Assembly (NCBI RefSeq): GCF_021654135.1
Contig: NZ_JAKGSD010000031.1
Coordinates: 1-64,000, forward strand
Source: Amycolatopsis tucumanensis
GTDB lineage: Bacteria; Actinomycetota; Actinomycetes; Mycobacteriales; Pseudonocardiaceae
Direction of reading: 5' to 3'
Length of the DNA: 64,000 bases
Shown piece after piece: positions 31,949-40,976 of the stretch. Positions within the stretch are counted from its first letter, which is position 1, and each line of letters opens with the position of its first letter. Below the pieces are notes generated by a model. That model was given only the letters and a program-made list of their open reading frames with translations. It did not search any database and was not told the DNA's origin. Position numbers and translations under genes: made by a program.

Positions 31949-33129
31949 TGGGCCGTCTCCCGCTATCCCCGGGCAGCCACGGGGAGATCAAGGTCAAGCA
32001 GGTGGGCAAGTCGTGGGAAGCTCGCTGCCGCTACCGCCACGAGGACGGCATCTACTCGGACGTCCGACGTCGCGCCGGCACGAAGGAGAAGGCCAAGCAA
32101 GCAGTCCGCGATGCGATGAAGGACTTCGTGTCGCACGCTCCGGGAGCCGACCTGACAGCGTTCAGCCGGTTCAACGAGGCCGCCAAACAATGGCTCGACG
32201 AGTACCGGAAGGACGCCGAAAACGGCATCTACGCCCTCACGTCCGTGGACACCTACAGTGATCATCTGCGCAACCATGTGCTCCCGCGGCTGGGCAACCT
32301 CCGGCTGTTCGAGGTCAAGACTCCGGTGATCAACGCGTTGTGTCAGGCCAAGCTCAAGGCTCACAGCTTGAGCCTCGCTAAGCACACCAAGGCAGTGATC
32401 AGCAACGTCATGACCTTCGCCGTGCAGGCGGGCGCGATCGAGCGGAACCCGACCCGGGAGATTGCTCCGCTGACCGAGCGCAGGGCCAAGACCAAGAAGA
32501 CGAAGTCGCGCGCCCTCAGCGGAGACGAGCTGGTGGACTTCCTCGCAAAGCTCGACGCCGACGAGGAAGCACGAAAGGCGGACCTCCCGGACCTCGTACG
32601 CGGCTTCATCGCTACCGGTGAGCGTCGCGGTGAGATGCTGGCGGCCGACTGGCCGGACTTCGATGAAGAGGAACGCGTGCTCCACGTCACGGGCGGCCTC
32701 GTCCAGGTTCGGGGCAAGGGCACGCTGCGAAACGACGGCAAGACCGAGAATGCGGTGCGCCCGATCCCGCTGCCTGAGTGGTACGTCACCATGTTGATCG
32801 ACCGTCGAGAACGGCTAGGCGTGCCGAACCCAACTGGGCCGATCTACCCGAACAGCCGGGGCGGCTACCTCAACTTCCAGAACCTGACCAACAGGCACTG
32901 GCTGCCGTTCCGGCGACGCGCCGGCTACGAGTGGGTCACCTTCAAGACCCTGCGGAAGACGGTCGCCACGCTCCTCGATGAAGCGGGTCTGACGGCTCGC
33001 CAGATTGCCGACCTCTTGGGGCACGCTCACCCGTCCATGACGATGAACGTGTACATGGGGCGCGGACAGAAGTCGCGGGCTACCGCGGACGCCCTCGGGG
33101 CACTGCCCCTGGGGAAAACTGGCGATTAA
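31948..33129 (+). CDS. Tyrosine-recombinase integrase
   Basis: A 393-residue phage-type integrase: an N-terminal arm-binding domain, SAM-like core-binding domain (FNEAAKQWLDEYRKDAENG...), and catalytic domain with Arg in FIATGERRGEMLAADW (~222), TLRKTVATLLDEAG with the second Arg (the usual His of H-x-x-R is Thr here), LLGHAHPSMT and nucleophile Tyr in NVYMGRG (~369). It ends 80 bp before the right repeat and should catalyse recombination within the tRNA-Arg sequence. ATG 31948 overlaps the xis stop. Confidence 0.95.
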   Translation: MGRLPLSPGSHGEIKVKQVGKSWEARCRYRHEDGIYSDVRRRAGTKEKAKQAVRDAMKDFVSHAPGADLTAFSRFNEAAKQWLDEYRKDAENGIYALTSVDTYSDHLRNHVLPRLGNLRLFEVKTPVINALCQAKLKAHSLSLAKHTKAVISNVMTFAVQAGAIERNPTREIAPLTERRAKTKKTKSRALSGDELVDFLAKLDADEEARKADLPDLVRGFIATGERRGEMLAADWPDFDEEERVLHVTGGLVQVRGKGTLRNDGKTENAVRPIPLPEWYVTMLIDRRERLGVPNPTGPIYPNSRGGYLNFQNLTNRHWLPFRRRAGYEWVTFKTLRKTVATLLDEAGLTARQIADLLGHAHPSMTMNVYMGRGQKSRATADALGALPLGKTGD

Positions 33130-33179
33130 TTGGCGACCCGCCTCCCAACCACCCCCAGGCCTGTCCTGCCTGGAACAGC

Positions 33180-33209
33180 AAGAAACCCCCTGTCACCAGG
33201 GGGTTTCTT
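33180..33209. terminator. Integrase / tRNA-Arg terminator carried by the element
   Basis: Perfect 13-bp stem (33180-33192 with 33197-33209, loop TCAC) with flanking A/T bases. It serves the rightward integrase and, from the other side, the leftward tRNA-Arg, replacing the chromosomal hairpin now stranded at 16297-16330. Confidence 0.85.
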
Positions 33210-33268
33210 GGTCTTGCTGTCTCAACCAGACGCGCGCCCGAAGGGATTCGAACCCCTAACCTTCTGAT
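33209..33268. repeat. attR: 60-bp direct repeat within tRNA-Arg
   Basis: Identical to 16329-16388. Beyond CTTCTGAT it continues into the intact 5' half of the tRNA, so the element sits on the 3' side and the tRNA is regenerated. Confidence 0.95.
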
Positions 33269-33305
33269 CCGTAGTCAGATGCTCTATCCGTTGAGCTACG
33301 GGCGC
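33233..33305 (-). tRNA. tRNA-Arg(ACG)
   Basis: A 73-nt cloverleaf: acceptor GCGCCCG pairs with CGGGCGC, anticodon stem TCTGA/TCAGA around loop CTACGGA (anticodon ACG), T-loop GGTTCGAATCC. CCA is not encoded. The 3' part is supplied by the inserted element. Confidence 0.95.
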
Positions 33306-33347
33306 TTGTTCAGTTTTCACTCTAGCACTCGGGGTCCGAGTGCCTTG

Positions 33348-33437
33348 CGGAGGCTCCGGGATTTGAACCCGGGAGGGGGGGTTACCCCCAACCGCATTAG
33401 CAGTGCGGCGCCATAGACCAGACTAGGCGAAGCCTCC
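33348..33437 (-). tRNA. tRNA-Ser(GCT)
   Basis: A 90-nt class II tRNA: acceptor GGAGGCT/AGCCTCC with discriminator G, anticodon loop CTGCTAA (GCT), a long variable arm with GGGGG/CCCCC pairing, and T-loop GGTTCAAATCC. CCA not encoded. It lies 43 bp upstream of tRNA-Arg on the same strand. Confidence 0.95.
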
Positions 33438-33499
33438 CGGATCACGACCACTGCTGAGATAGCGTACACAGCCCCTCGAAGCCGCGGCAAAGGACCCCC

Positions 33500-35221
33500 T
33501 CATCTCCGCAACAACCGCCGCAACCTGGGGGAACGTCCGGCCAAGCCCTCGGCCTCGAAGACGGCCACCCCGACCCGTGGCAGCTCGCGCACGCCCGGGT
33601 ACACCAGGTACCTGGGCACCCACGCCGGCTGGAACTTGGCGTTGAACCGGTACAGCGACTCGATCTGCACCCAGTGTGACATCCATCCCAGGACCTTCGC
33701 CGAGGCGCGCGCCACCGGGCCCGCCCCGATCCGCCTGCCCTGCTCCATCAGCTTCCGGAACGCGGCGAAGTTCAGCGAGACGTACCTCACACCGTGATCC
33801 TTCGCGGCCAGCAGCAGCTCCGAGATCATCAGCTCGTTGATGCCGTTGTCCGCGGTGCGATCACGGCGCATCACGTCCAGCGACAGCCCGTCGTCGCCCC
33901 ACGGCACGAACTGCAGCAGCCCCCGCACCACGCCGTCCTGCTCGGCGGTCACCAGCACCGACCCGGGATCGCCCATCCGGCCCAGCGCCATCGAGAACCC
34001 GCGCTCGGTGTCGCTCCCGCGCCACTTCGCCGCCAGCGCCTCCAGCTCGGCCAGCTCGCCCTCGGCCAGCTCCTCCGACCGCCGCACGCGCACCGCGTAC
34101 CCGGCCCGCTTCGTCTTCGCCACCGCCTGGCGCACCCCGCGCATCACGCGGCCCTCGAGCGTGAACGTGGCCGCGTCGACGACCGCCTCGTCGCCGATCT
34201 CCAGCACGTCCAGGTCGTACCGGGCCCACGCGGTCGCGCCCAGCTCCGAGCACCCCATCGCCGCCGGGACCCAGCCGTGCCGGCGGCAGACGGCCAGGAA
34301 CTCCTCGATCGCGCCCGGCCAGGCCTCGTTGTCGCCCAGCGGATCGGCCGACGCGATCGCCGCGCCGGCGATCACCCGGTACGTCACGGCCGCCTTGCCG
34401 GTCTTGGAGAACACCACGAACTTGTCGTCGCGCAGCGCGAAGTACCCGAGCGAGTCGCGGGCGCCGTGCTTGTCCAGCAGGGCCTTCAACCGGGCCTTCT
34501 CGTCCTCGCTCAGGTGCGGCGCCGGCTCGGCCGAGCGCAGCAGGAAGTACGCGGCGAGCAGCACCGCGCCCAGCCCGAACAGCAGCCCGACCGTGGCGGT
34601 CAGGTCGTCCATCCACTCGACGTGGAACTCGGCCGGGCCGCTGACCCCGAACAGCGCCAGCGCCGCCTCGGCCATCCGGTCCGGGAACGACAGCGGCGCC
34701 ATGAACCGGGACGGCGCGACCGACAGCAGCGCGACGTTGATCACGAACCCGGCCACCAGCAGCTGCAGGAACACGCGCAGCGCGACCCACTTCCCGGTCA
34801 CCGGGTCGGGCAGCGCGACGAAGTGCCGCCGGTTCAGCACCAGCGTCACGGCCAGCGCGACCGCCACCACCCCGGCGCCGAACACGTGCTGCATCCCCAG
34901 GTGCGACACCGCCAGCACGACGCTGGCGGCCAGCGCGAGCTGCCAGGCCCGGCGCTTGCGCCGCTTCAGCCCGGACGCGAGCATGATCAGCAGCACCCCG
35001 ACGGCCAGCACGACGGCGGCCGCGGCCGTCGTCGCCTCCTGGGGCAGCCCGAGCCACACCGCGACGTGCCCGCGCATGCCGCGCCGCCCGGCGGGCAGGA
35101 CGACCGAGATCACCGCCAACAGCCCGACCAGCCTGGTCACCCAGGTGATCGCCACGACCGACGCCGCGCCCGTGACGCGCCAGACGGCCGGCCGCTCCCC
35201 GGTCAACGTCCTCCCGGACAC
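33500..35221 (-). CDS. MprF-like phosphatidylglycerol lysyltransferase (DUF2156)
   Basis: A 573-residue protein with about six N-terminal membrane helices (residues ~15-230) and a cytosolic GNAT-fold DUF2156 domain (DKHGARDSLGYFALRDDKFVVFS through NELMISELLLAAKDHGVRYVSLNFAAF). Family members transfer lysine from lysyl-tRNA to phosphatidylglycerol, lowering surface charge and giving cationic peptide resistance; some actinobacterial forms have other aminoacyl specificity. GTG 35221 begins 10 nt after the stop of the acetoacetyl-CoA ligase gene, so the two are probably co-transcribed. Confidence 0.85.
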   Translation of the reverse strand: MSGRTLTGERPAVWRVTGAASVVAITWVTRLVGLLAVISVVLPAGRRGMRGHVAVWLGLPQEATTAAAAVVLAVGVLLIMLASGLKRRKRRAWQLALAASVVLAVSHLGMQHVFGAGVVAVALAVTLVLNRRHFVALPDPVTGKWVALRVFLQLLVAGFVINVALLSVAPSRFMAPLSFPDRMAEAALALFGVSGPAEFHVEWMDDLTATVGLLFGLGAVLLAAYFLLRSAEPAPHLSEDEKARLKALLDKHGARDSLGYFALRDDKFVVFSKTGKAAVTYRVIAGAAIASADPLGDNEAWPGAIEEFLAVCRRHGWVPAAMGCSELGATAWARYDLDVLEIGDEAVVDAATFTLEGRVMRGVRQAVAKTKRAGYAVRVRRSEELAEGELAELEALAAKWRGSDTERGFSMALGRMGDPGSVLVTAEQDGVVRGLLQFVPWGDDGLSLDVMRRDRTADNGINELMISELLLAAKDHGVRYVSLNFAAFRKLMEQGRRIGAGPVARASAKVLGWMSHWVQIESLYRFNAKFQPAWVPRYLVYPGVRELPRVGVAVFEAEGLAGRSPRLRRLLRR

Positions 35222-35230
35222 CCCTGCCCC

Positions 35231-37198
35231 CTAACTCCCCCTGGCCATGTCGACGAACGGTTCGAGTGCCCCCGGGTTGGCGAGCGCGTCCCGGCTGACC
35301 GCCCGTTCCGGCGCCACCCCGGTCAGGATCTTCTTGACCGGCACCTCGCACTTCTTACCGTTCAGCGTCCGCGGCACCTCCGCCACCTCGATGAACCGAT
35401 CGGGTACGTGTCGCGGCGAGAGGCCGCGCCGCAACTGGGCGCGCAGCTCCGGCTCGACCGCGGCAAGATCCGCCCCGGGCGCCATCACGACGAAACACAG
35501 CAGCTCACCGTCGGTATTCCCGGCTCGCGTGGTGTCGATGACGAGCGAGTCGGCGATCTCGTCGAAGCCCTCGACGATGCGGTAGAACTCGGCGGTGCCC
35601 ATCCGGACGCCGCCGCGGTTGAGCGTCGAGTCGCTGCGGCCGTAGATCACCGCCGAGCCGCGCGGCGTGATCCGGATCCAGTCGCCGTGCCGCCACACGC
35701 CCGGGTACATGTCGAAGTAGGCCTCGCGCAGTCGTGACCCGTCCTCGTCGTTCCAGAAGAACACCGGCATCGACGGCATCGGCTTGGTCACCACGAGCTC
35801 GCCGACCTCGTCGACCACCTCGCGGCCGTCCTCGTCGAACGCCGTCACCGCGGCCCCGAGCGCCCGGCAGGACAGCTCGCCGAGCCACACCGGCACGTCC
35901 GGGGCGGCCGCGACGAACGCTGCGCACAGGTCGGTGCCGCCGGACACCGAGCAGATCTGCACCGACCGGCCGACCTCGTCGGCGATCCAGCGGAAGCCGT
36001 CGTCGGACAGCGGCGCGCCGGTCGATCCAAGCGCCCGCAGCGCGGACAGGTCGAACGAAGCCGCTGGGCGGATCTTCGCCTTGAGACAGCTCTGGACGAA
36101 CGGCGCGGACGTGCCGAAGTACGTGATCCGCTCCTCGGCCGCCAGCCGCCACAGCGTGTTCAGGTCGGGGTGCCCGGGGCTGCCGTCGAACATCACGATC
36201 GTCGAGCGCGCGAGCAGCCCGGCGATCAGGAAGTTCCACATCATCCAGCCGGTGGTGGTGAACCAGAAGAACTTCTCGCCCGGCCCGAGGTCCATCTGCA
36301 GCACCGTCGCCTTGAGGTGCTCCAGCACGATCCCGCCGTGCCCCTGCACGATGCCCTTCGGCAGGCCGGTGGTGCCGGACGAGTACAGCACCCACAGCGG
36401 GTGGTCGAACGGCACCGGCTCGTAGGCCATCTCCGCGCCGGCGTGCCGGGCGAGCAGCTCGTCCCAGGCGAGCGCGCCGTCGACCGTGCCGCCGCCGGCG
36501 TAGTCCACCAGCACGGTCGCCGTCAGCGACGGGATCCGCGTCCGCAGCTCCTCGACCGTCGGCCGGACGTCGAAGGACCGTCCGTTGTAGACGTATCCGT
36601 TGATCGCGACCAGGACCTTCGGCTCGATCTGGGTGAACCGGTCGCTGATCGCGCGGACGCCGAAGTCCGGCGAGCAGGACGACCAGATCGCGCCGAGGCT
36701 CGCGGTGGCGAGGAACGCGACGAGCGTCTGCGGGCAGTTCGGCGCGAGCGCGACGACGCGGTCGCCGCGGCCGACGCCGAGCTCGACCAGCGCCGCGCGC
36801 ATCGCGGCCACCTGCTCGCGCAGCTCGCCGTAACTCAACCGGGCGGACAGCCCGTCCTCGCGGCGGAAGATCACCGCGAGGTCGTCGTCGGCGCCGGTCA
36901 GGGCGTGCTCGGTGTAGTTGAGGGTGCCGCCGGGGAACCACTGCGCGCCCGGCATGCGCGTGTCGCCGAGGACCGCGCTCGGCTCGGCGTGCCAGCGGAT
37001 GCCGAGGAACTCCGCCGCCGCGCCCCAGAACTCCGCGGGCCGGTCGACGGAGAACCGCCACAACTCGTCGTAGTCGTCGAGGGACACGTCGCGCTCCGCA
37101 CGCAGCCAGTCGCGGAACGCCTGGATCCTGCTCGCGGCGACCCGCTCCGGGTCCGGCCGCCACAACACTTCCGGGGTCTCAGCAACGTCGGTGGTCAC
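35231..37198 (-). CDS. Acetoacetate-CoA ligase
   Basis: A 655-residue adenylate-forming enzyme matching acetoacetyl-CoA synthetase in length and start (VLWRPDPERVAASRIQAFRDWL). Conserved segments include WFPGGTLNYTEHAL, SSCSPDFGVRAISDRFTQIEPKVL, LYSSGTTGLPKGIVQGHGG (P-loop) and the C-terminal RTLNGKKCEVPVKKIL with the catalytic Lys. It makes acetoacetyl-CoA from acetoacetate, ATP and CoA in ketone-body or leucine metabolism. GTG 37198 is 12 nt after the hydrolase stop. Confidence 0.93.
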   Translation of the reverse strand: MTTDVAETPEVLWRPDPERVAASRIQAFRDWLRAERDVSLDDYDELWRFSVDRPAEFWGAAAEFLGIRWHAEPSAVLGDTRMPGAQWFPGGTLNYTEHALTGADDDLAVIFRREDGLSARLSYGELREQVAAMRAALVELGVGRGDRVVALAPNCPQTLVAFLATASLGAIWSSCSPDFGVRAISDRFTQIEPKVLVAINGYVYNGRSFDVRPTVEELRTRIPSLTATVLVDYAGGGTVDGALAWDELLARHAGAEMAYEPVPFDHPLWVLYSSGTTGLPKGIVQGHGGIVLEHLKATVLQMDLGPGEKFFWFTTTGWMMWNFLIAGLLARSTIVMFDGSPGHPDLNTLWRLAAEERITYFGTSAPFVQSCLKAKIRPAASFDLSALRALGSTGAPLSDDGFRWIADEVGRSVQICSVSGGTDLCAAFVAAAPDVPVWLGELSCRALGAAVTAFDEDGREVVDEVGELVVTKPMPSMPVFFWNDEDGSRLREAYFDMYPGVWRHGDWIRITPRGSAVIYGRSDSTLNRGGVRMGTAEFYRIVEGFDEIADSLVIDTTRAGNTDGELLCFVVMAPGADLAAVEPELRAQLRRGLSPRHVPDRFIEVAEVPRTLNGKKCEVPVKKILTGVAPERAVSRDALANPGALEPFVDMARGS

Positions 37199-37210
37199 CC
37201 CGGGAGCGTA

Positions 37211-37837
37211 TTAGCGCAAGTGGGCGTCGAACCAGCTCAAAGTCCGCTGCCAGGCCTCGACGGCGGCCTTCGGGTCGGCGTCGAACCGGTGGTTGGCGCC
37301 CGGGTAGCGGACCACGTTCGTGGCCACCCGGGCTTCGGCGGCGGCCTCGCGGAGCTTCTCGACCTCGGCGGCGCCCAGCTCGTCGCCGGCGTCGCCGTAC
37401 AGGCCGAGCCACGGGCTGACCAGCTCGCGCGCGATGTCGACCAGCCCCGGCTTCTCGGCGACGCGGTGCCCGCCGACGCTGACCGCCGCGCCCAGCTTCC
37501 GGTTGGCGGCGACCAGCAGCGCGGCCGTGCCGCCCAGGTCGAAGCCGACGACGCCGAGGAGGTCGGCCTGCACGCCGCGCTCGACCAGCCAGGCCAGCGC
37601 GATGTCGGTGGCGGCCAGGACGCTGTCCGGCGTCGGCGTGTCCTCGATGTGCGGCGCGGCGGCCAGCCAGCCCTCCGCGGCCAGGCTCGAGATCAGCAAC
37701 CGCACCCCGTCGGTGATCCCGCCGACCTCGTGCAGCACCACGAGCCCACCGCGGACGACGTTCTCGGGTTCGGCGTAGGTCAGCTCGATCGCCCGGCCGT
37801 CGGTCCGCTCGTAGTGCGAGGTGTGCGTCTGCGTCAT
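37211..37837 (-). CDS. Dienelactone-hydrolase-family protein with Asp for Cys
   Basis: A 208-residue alpha/beta-hydrolase of the DLH family (GGLVVLHEVGGITDGVRLLISSLAAEGWLAAAP). The nucleophile elbow is VVGFDLGGTAALL: Asp replaces the Cys of GxCxGG. A downstream Asp (LYGDAGDEL) and His (PGANHRFDAD) of the triad remain. It may use an Asp nucleophile as haloalkane dehalogenases do, or be inactive as a DLH. Start at ATG 37837 is preferred, but a start 12 nt earlier is possible. It probably starts the operon with acetoacetyl-CoA ligase. Confidence 0.85.
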   Translation of the reverse strand: MTQTHTSHYERTDGRAIELTYAEPENVVRGGLVVLHEVGGITDGVRLLISSLAAEGWLAAAPHIEDTPTPDSVLAATDIALAWLVERGVQADLLGVVGFDLGGTAALLVAANRKLGAAVSVGGHRVAEKPGLVDIARELVSPWLGLYGDAGDELGAAEVEKLREAAAEARVATNVVRYPGANHRFDADPKAAVEAWQRTLSWFDAHLR

Positions 37838-37941
37838 CGCACTACTCAACCATCCCCGGGTGAACGGGAGTCAACACCGATCGCGATCAAGTGTTCGGGA
37901 TAACGTGGCAGCAGCGCGTTCGACCCGAAGGAGTGCCCGCC

Positions 37942-38994
37942 ATGTCCGTGCGTACCCGTCCCGATCTCGGCTCGCTGCCCGCCTACGTCGCCGGGCGGAC
38001 GGTGCCGGGCGCGATCAAGCTCGCCAGCAACGAGGTCCCGGGCGGCCCACTGCCGAGCGTGCGCACCGCGATCGCCGACGCCGCCGCGGACGTGCACCGC
38101 TACCCGGACATGGGCGTGACCGCGCTGGCGAACCGGCTGGCGCGCAAGTACGACTTCCCGGTGGAGCGCGTCGCGGTCGGCTGCGGTTCGGTCGCGCTGT
38201 GCCAGCAGCTCACGCAGGCCCTGTGCGCGCCCGGTGACGAGGTCGTGTTCGCGTGGCGCTCGTTCGAGGCGTACCCGATCGTCACGCAGATCGCGGGCGC
38301 GACCTCGGTGAAGGTGCCGCTGGACGCCACGCACACGCACGACCTGGACGCGATGCTCGCCGCCATCACGCCGCAGACGAAGCTGGTCTTCGTCTGCAAC
38401 CCGAACAACCCGACGGGCACCGCGAACCGCCACGAGGAGCTGGTCCGCTTCCTCGACCAGGTGCCGCCGCACGTGGTCGTCGCGCTGGACGAGGCCTACC
38501 GCGAGTTCGTCACCGACCCGGACGTGCCGGACGGCATGGAGTTCGCGCGCACCCGCGACAACGTGGTGGTGCTGCGGACCTTCTCCAAGGCCTACGGCCT
38601 GGCCGGGCTGCGGGTCGGCTACCTGGTCGGCCCGGCCGAGCTGGCCGAGGTGGTGCGCAAGGTCTACATCCCGTTCAGCGTGAACTCGCTGGCGCAGATC
38701 GCCGCGCTGGCCTCGCTCGACGCCGAGGACGAGATGCGTGAGCGGTGCGCGGCGATCGTCACCGAGCGGCAGCGCGTCGCCGACGAACTGCTCGCCCTCG
38801 GCTACGAGGTGCCCGAGACGCACGCCAACTTCGTGTGGCTGCCGCTGGGCGACCGCGCGCTCGAGTTCGCCGAGCACTCGCTGGCGAACAAGGTGGTCGT
38901 GCGGGCGTTCGCGGGCGACGGCGTGCGCGTCACGATCAGCACTCGCGAGGAGAACGACGCGTTCCTGCAGGCGGCGCGCGGCTTCAGCCGTTGA
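37942..38994 (+). CDS. Histidinol-phosphate / aromatic aminotransferase (HisC/Pat-like)
   Basis: A 350-residue fold-type I PLP enzyme. IKLASNEVPGGPLPSV at the N terminus, VCNPNNPTGT, VALDEAYREF and the PLP lysine in RTFSKAYGLAGLRVGY are all in place. It transaminates imidazole-acetol phosphate or aromatic keto acids. With no his genes nearby, an aromatic aminotransferase (Pat) role is likely. AAGGAG precedes ATG 37942. Its 3' end overlaps the convergent TSUP gene by 11 nt. Confidence 0.9.
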   Translation: MSVRTRPDLGSLPAYVAGRTVPGAIKLASNEVPGGPLPSVRTAIADAAADVHRYPDMGVTALANRLARKYDFPVERVAVGCGSVALCQQLTQALCAPGDEVVFAWRSFEAYPIVTQIAGATSVKVPLDATHTHDLDAMLAAITPQTKLVFVCNPNNPTGTANRHEELVRFLDQVPPHVVVALDEAYREFVTDPDVPDGMEFARTRDNVVVLRTFSKAYGLAGLRVGYLVGPAELAEVVRKVYIPFSVNSLAQIAALASLDAEDEMRERCAAIVTERQRVADELLALGYEVPETHANFVWLPLGDRALEFAEHSLANKVVVRAFAGDGVRVTISTREENDAFLQAARGFSR

Positions 38995-39748
38995 CCACCA
39001 GCTGCACGATCGCGGCGATGCCGACCACGACGATCACGCCGCGCAGCACCGGCGCGGGCAGCCGGCGCCCGATCTTGGCGCCGAGCTGCCCGCCGAGGGT
39101 GGACCCGACGGCGAGCAGCGCCACCACCGGCCAGCTGACCGGGGCGATGAACGCGTAGACGATCCCGGCGACCACGTTGACCACGGCGGCGAGGACGTTC
39201 TTGATCCCGTTGAGCCGCTGCAGCGGGTCGGTGAGCAGCATGCCCATGAACGCCATCAGCATGACGCCCTGTGCCGCGGTGAAGTACCCGCCGTAGATGC
39301 CGACCAGGAAGATCAGGAACAACACGAGCCCGCCCCGCGAGCCGCCGCCCTTGCCGGCCTCGCGGCGGCGCGCCACCCACACGGACACCCGCGGCTGGAT
39401 GATCACCAGCACCACGGCGAGCCCGACCAGCACCGGCACGACCGTCTCGAACGCGTTGGGCGGCAGGGAAAGCAGCAGCACCGTGCCGCACACCGCGCCG
39501 ATCGCCGACGGCACCGCGTACCGGGCGACCCGCCTGCCCTGACCGGTCAGCTCGTGCCGGTAGCCGATCGCGCCGCTGATCGTGCCCGGCGCGAGGCCGA
39601 TCGCGTTCGACGTCGTCGCGGTCACCGGCGAGTAGCCGAGCGCGACCAGCACCGGGAACGTGACGAGCGTGCCGGACCCGACGACCGTGTTGATCGTGCC
39701 CGCCCACACCCCGGCCAGGAACACGACCAGCGCCTCCCACCACTGCAT
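38984..39748 (-). CDS. TSUP (TauE/SafE) family membrane permease
   Basis: A 254-residue protein with eight membrane segments. GTINTVVGSGTLVTFPVLVALGYSPVTATTSNAIGLAPGTISG contains the family's first repeat motif and GGYFTAAQGVMLMA the second. Members export sulfite, sulfoacetate or other organosulfonates; the substrate here is unknown. ATG 39748 chosen; the upstream frame is antisense to the Balon-like gene. Confidence 0.9.
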   Translation of the reverse strand: MQWWEALVVFLAGVWAGTINTVVGSGTLVTFPVLVALGYSPVTATTSNAIGLAPGTISGAIGYRHELTGQGRRVARYAVPSAIGAVCGTVLLLSLPPNAFETVVPVLVGLAVVLVIIQPRVSVWVARRREAGKGGGSRGGLVLFLIFLVGIYGGYFTAAQGVMLMAFMGMLLTDPLQRLNGIKNVLAAVVNVVAGIVYAFIAPVSWPVVALLAVGSTLGGQLGAKIGRRLPAPVLRGVIVVVGIAAIVQLVVNG

Positions 39749-39802
39749 GGCCCCATCAAACCCTGGCGTTTCACGGCACCGACCGACGGGTAAGAAGCGG
39801 GC

Positions 39803-40858
39803 ATGGACACGACGACCTTGCGCCCGCTGGTGACCGCGACCGGTCCGTTCACGTCCGTCTACTTCGAGGACTCGCACGACACGGCCGACGCCGAGAAACA
39901 GCTCGAGCTGAAGTGGCGTGAGCTGAAGGACGCGCTGACCGCCCAGCACGCCCCGGACGGCGCGGTGAGCGCGCTGGAGAGCGCGATCCTGGACGGCCCG
40001 CGCGCGACCGGCCGCAGCGGCCGCGCGCTGCTGGCCGCCGGCGAACGGGTCGTGGTCGACGAGCACCTGCCGAGCCCGCCCGCGAGCACCATCGCCAGGG
40101 TGTCCGACCTGCCCTACCTGCTGCCGCTGGCGCGGTACGGCGAGCTGGCGCTGCCGCACGTGGTCGCCGAGGTCGACCAGGTGAGCGCGACCGTCAAGGC
40201 CTTCGACGAGCACGGTCACGAGATGGCCGCGGAGGAGGTCAGCGGCCAGGACCACCCGGTGCACCACACCCGCGGCGGCGGTGAGGCGCATCACCGCATG
40301 CAGCACCGCACCGAAGAGCTGAAGCGCCACAACGTCGCCGACATCGCCGGTGTGATCGCCCGTCTGGCCGAGCAGGCGAACGCGCAGCTGATCGTGGTGG
40401 CAGGCGAGGTGCAGGGCCGCAAGGCCGTGATCGACGAGCTGCCCGAGGCCGCCAAGTCGATCGCGCGCGAGGCCACGCACTCCGACGTCGCCGACGAGCT
40501 GGCCGAAGCGGTCCGGCAAAGCCGCCTCAACGACGTCGTCCAGCAGTTCCGCGACGCGCTGAACCAGCCGGACGGCCTTGCGGTGCAAGGGCTCGAGGCG
40601 GTGACGGCCGCGCTGCGGGAGGCCAATGTGGAGACTCTGCTCGTCGGGGATCCTGGCGAGGACGTGGTGTGCACGGGGCCGACCCCGGCGCAGATCGCGC
40701 TGGGTGAGGAAGAACTCAAGGCCTACGGCGCCACGGAGATCCACCGGTGCCGGGCCGACGAGGCGGTCCCCGCCGCGGCGATCGCCGTGGACGCGGACCT
40801 GGTGCACGTCGACGAGGAGCTCGTCGAGGGGTTCGGCGCGATCTTGCGCCATCGATGA
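39803..40858 (+). CDS. Rv2629/Balon-like ribosome-hibernation factor (eRF1-fold)
   Basis: A 351-residue protein similar in length and pattern to mycobacterial Rv2629 (MDTTTLRPLVTATGPFTSVYFEDSHDTADAEKQLELKWREL, HHTRGGGEAHHRMQHRTEELKRHNVADIA, LRHR-like end). The family has an archaeal/eukaryotic release-factor-1 fold without a GGQ hydrolysis motif. Recent work shows relatives (Balon, Msmeg_1130) bind the ribosomal A site during cold or stress hibernation. The gene is directly upstream of RsbW- and SigF-like genes, consistent with stress control. Identification is from recalled family features. Confidence 0.75.
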   Translation: MDTTTLRPLVTATGPFTSVYFEDSHDTADAEKQLELKWRELKDALTAQHAPDGAVSALESAILDGPRATGRSGRALLAAGERVVVDEHLPSPPASTIARVSDLPYLLPLARYGELALPHVVAEVDQVSATVKAFDEHGHEMAAEEVSGQDHPVHHTRGGGEAHHRMQHRTEELKRHNVADIAGVIARLAEQANAQLIVVAGEVQGRKAVIDELPEAAKSIAREATHSDVADELAEAVRQSRLNDVVQQFRDALNQPDGLAVQGLEAVTAALREANVETLLVGDPGEDVVCTGPTPAQIALGEEELKAYGATEIHRCRADEAVPAAAIAVDADLVHVDEELVEGFGAILRHR

Positions 40859-40976
40859 GGAGTACAGCCATAACAGCAGCTACGGAATGCTTCCAGACGG
40901 TAACCGGACCGAGCGAACTTCCCTCGTTCGAGGCATGATGGTTCCGAAGCAACACTCGAACGACGGTGAGGTGAAC

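Larger units (their letters stand above)
16329..33268. mobile_element. Integrated actinomycete ICE (AICE), 16.88 kb, in tRNA-Arg(ACG)
   Basis: Bounded by 60-bp identical direct repeats 16,880 bp apart. The right end carries integrase, excisionase, RepSA-type replication initiator, FtsK/TraB translocase, DUF2637 and small transfer genes in the order known from pSAM2-like AICEs, with the integrase next to the intact tRNA. The left half is cargo: a restriction-modification set, a DUF262-HEPN pair, inverted repeats and a GntR/phosphotransferase/TPR module. All core genes look intact, so the element may still excise, replicate and transfer as double-stranded DNA. Confidence 0.93.

Noticed and set aside
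35505-37163. 552-codon minus-strand frame overlapping acetoacetyl-CoA ligase
   Set aside because: It is an alternative frame of the ligase gene, Arg-rich with no motifs; the ligase frame is complete and canonical.
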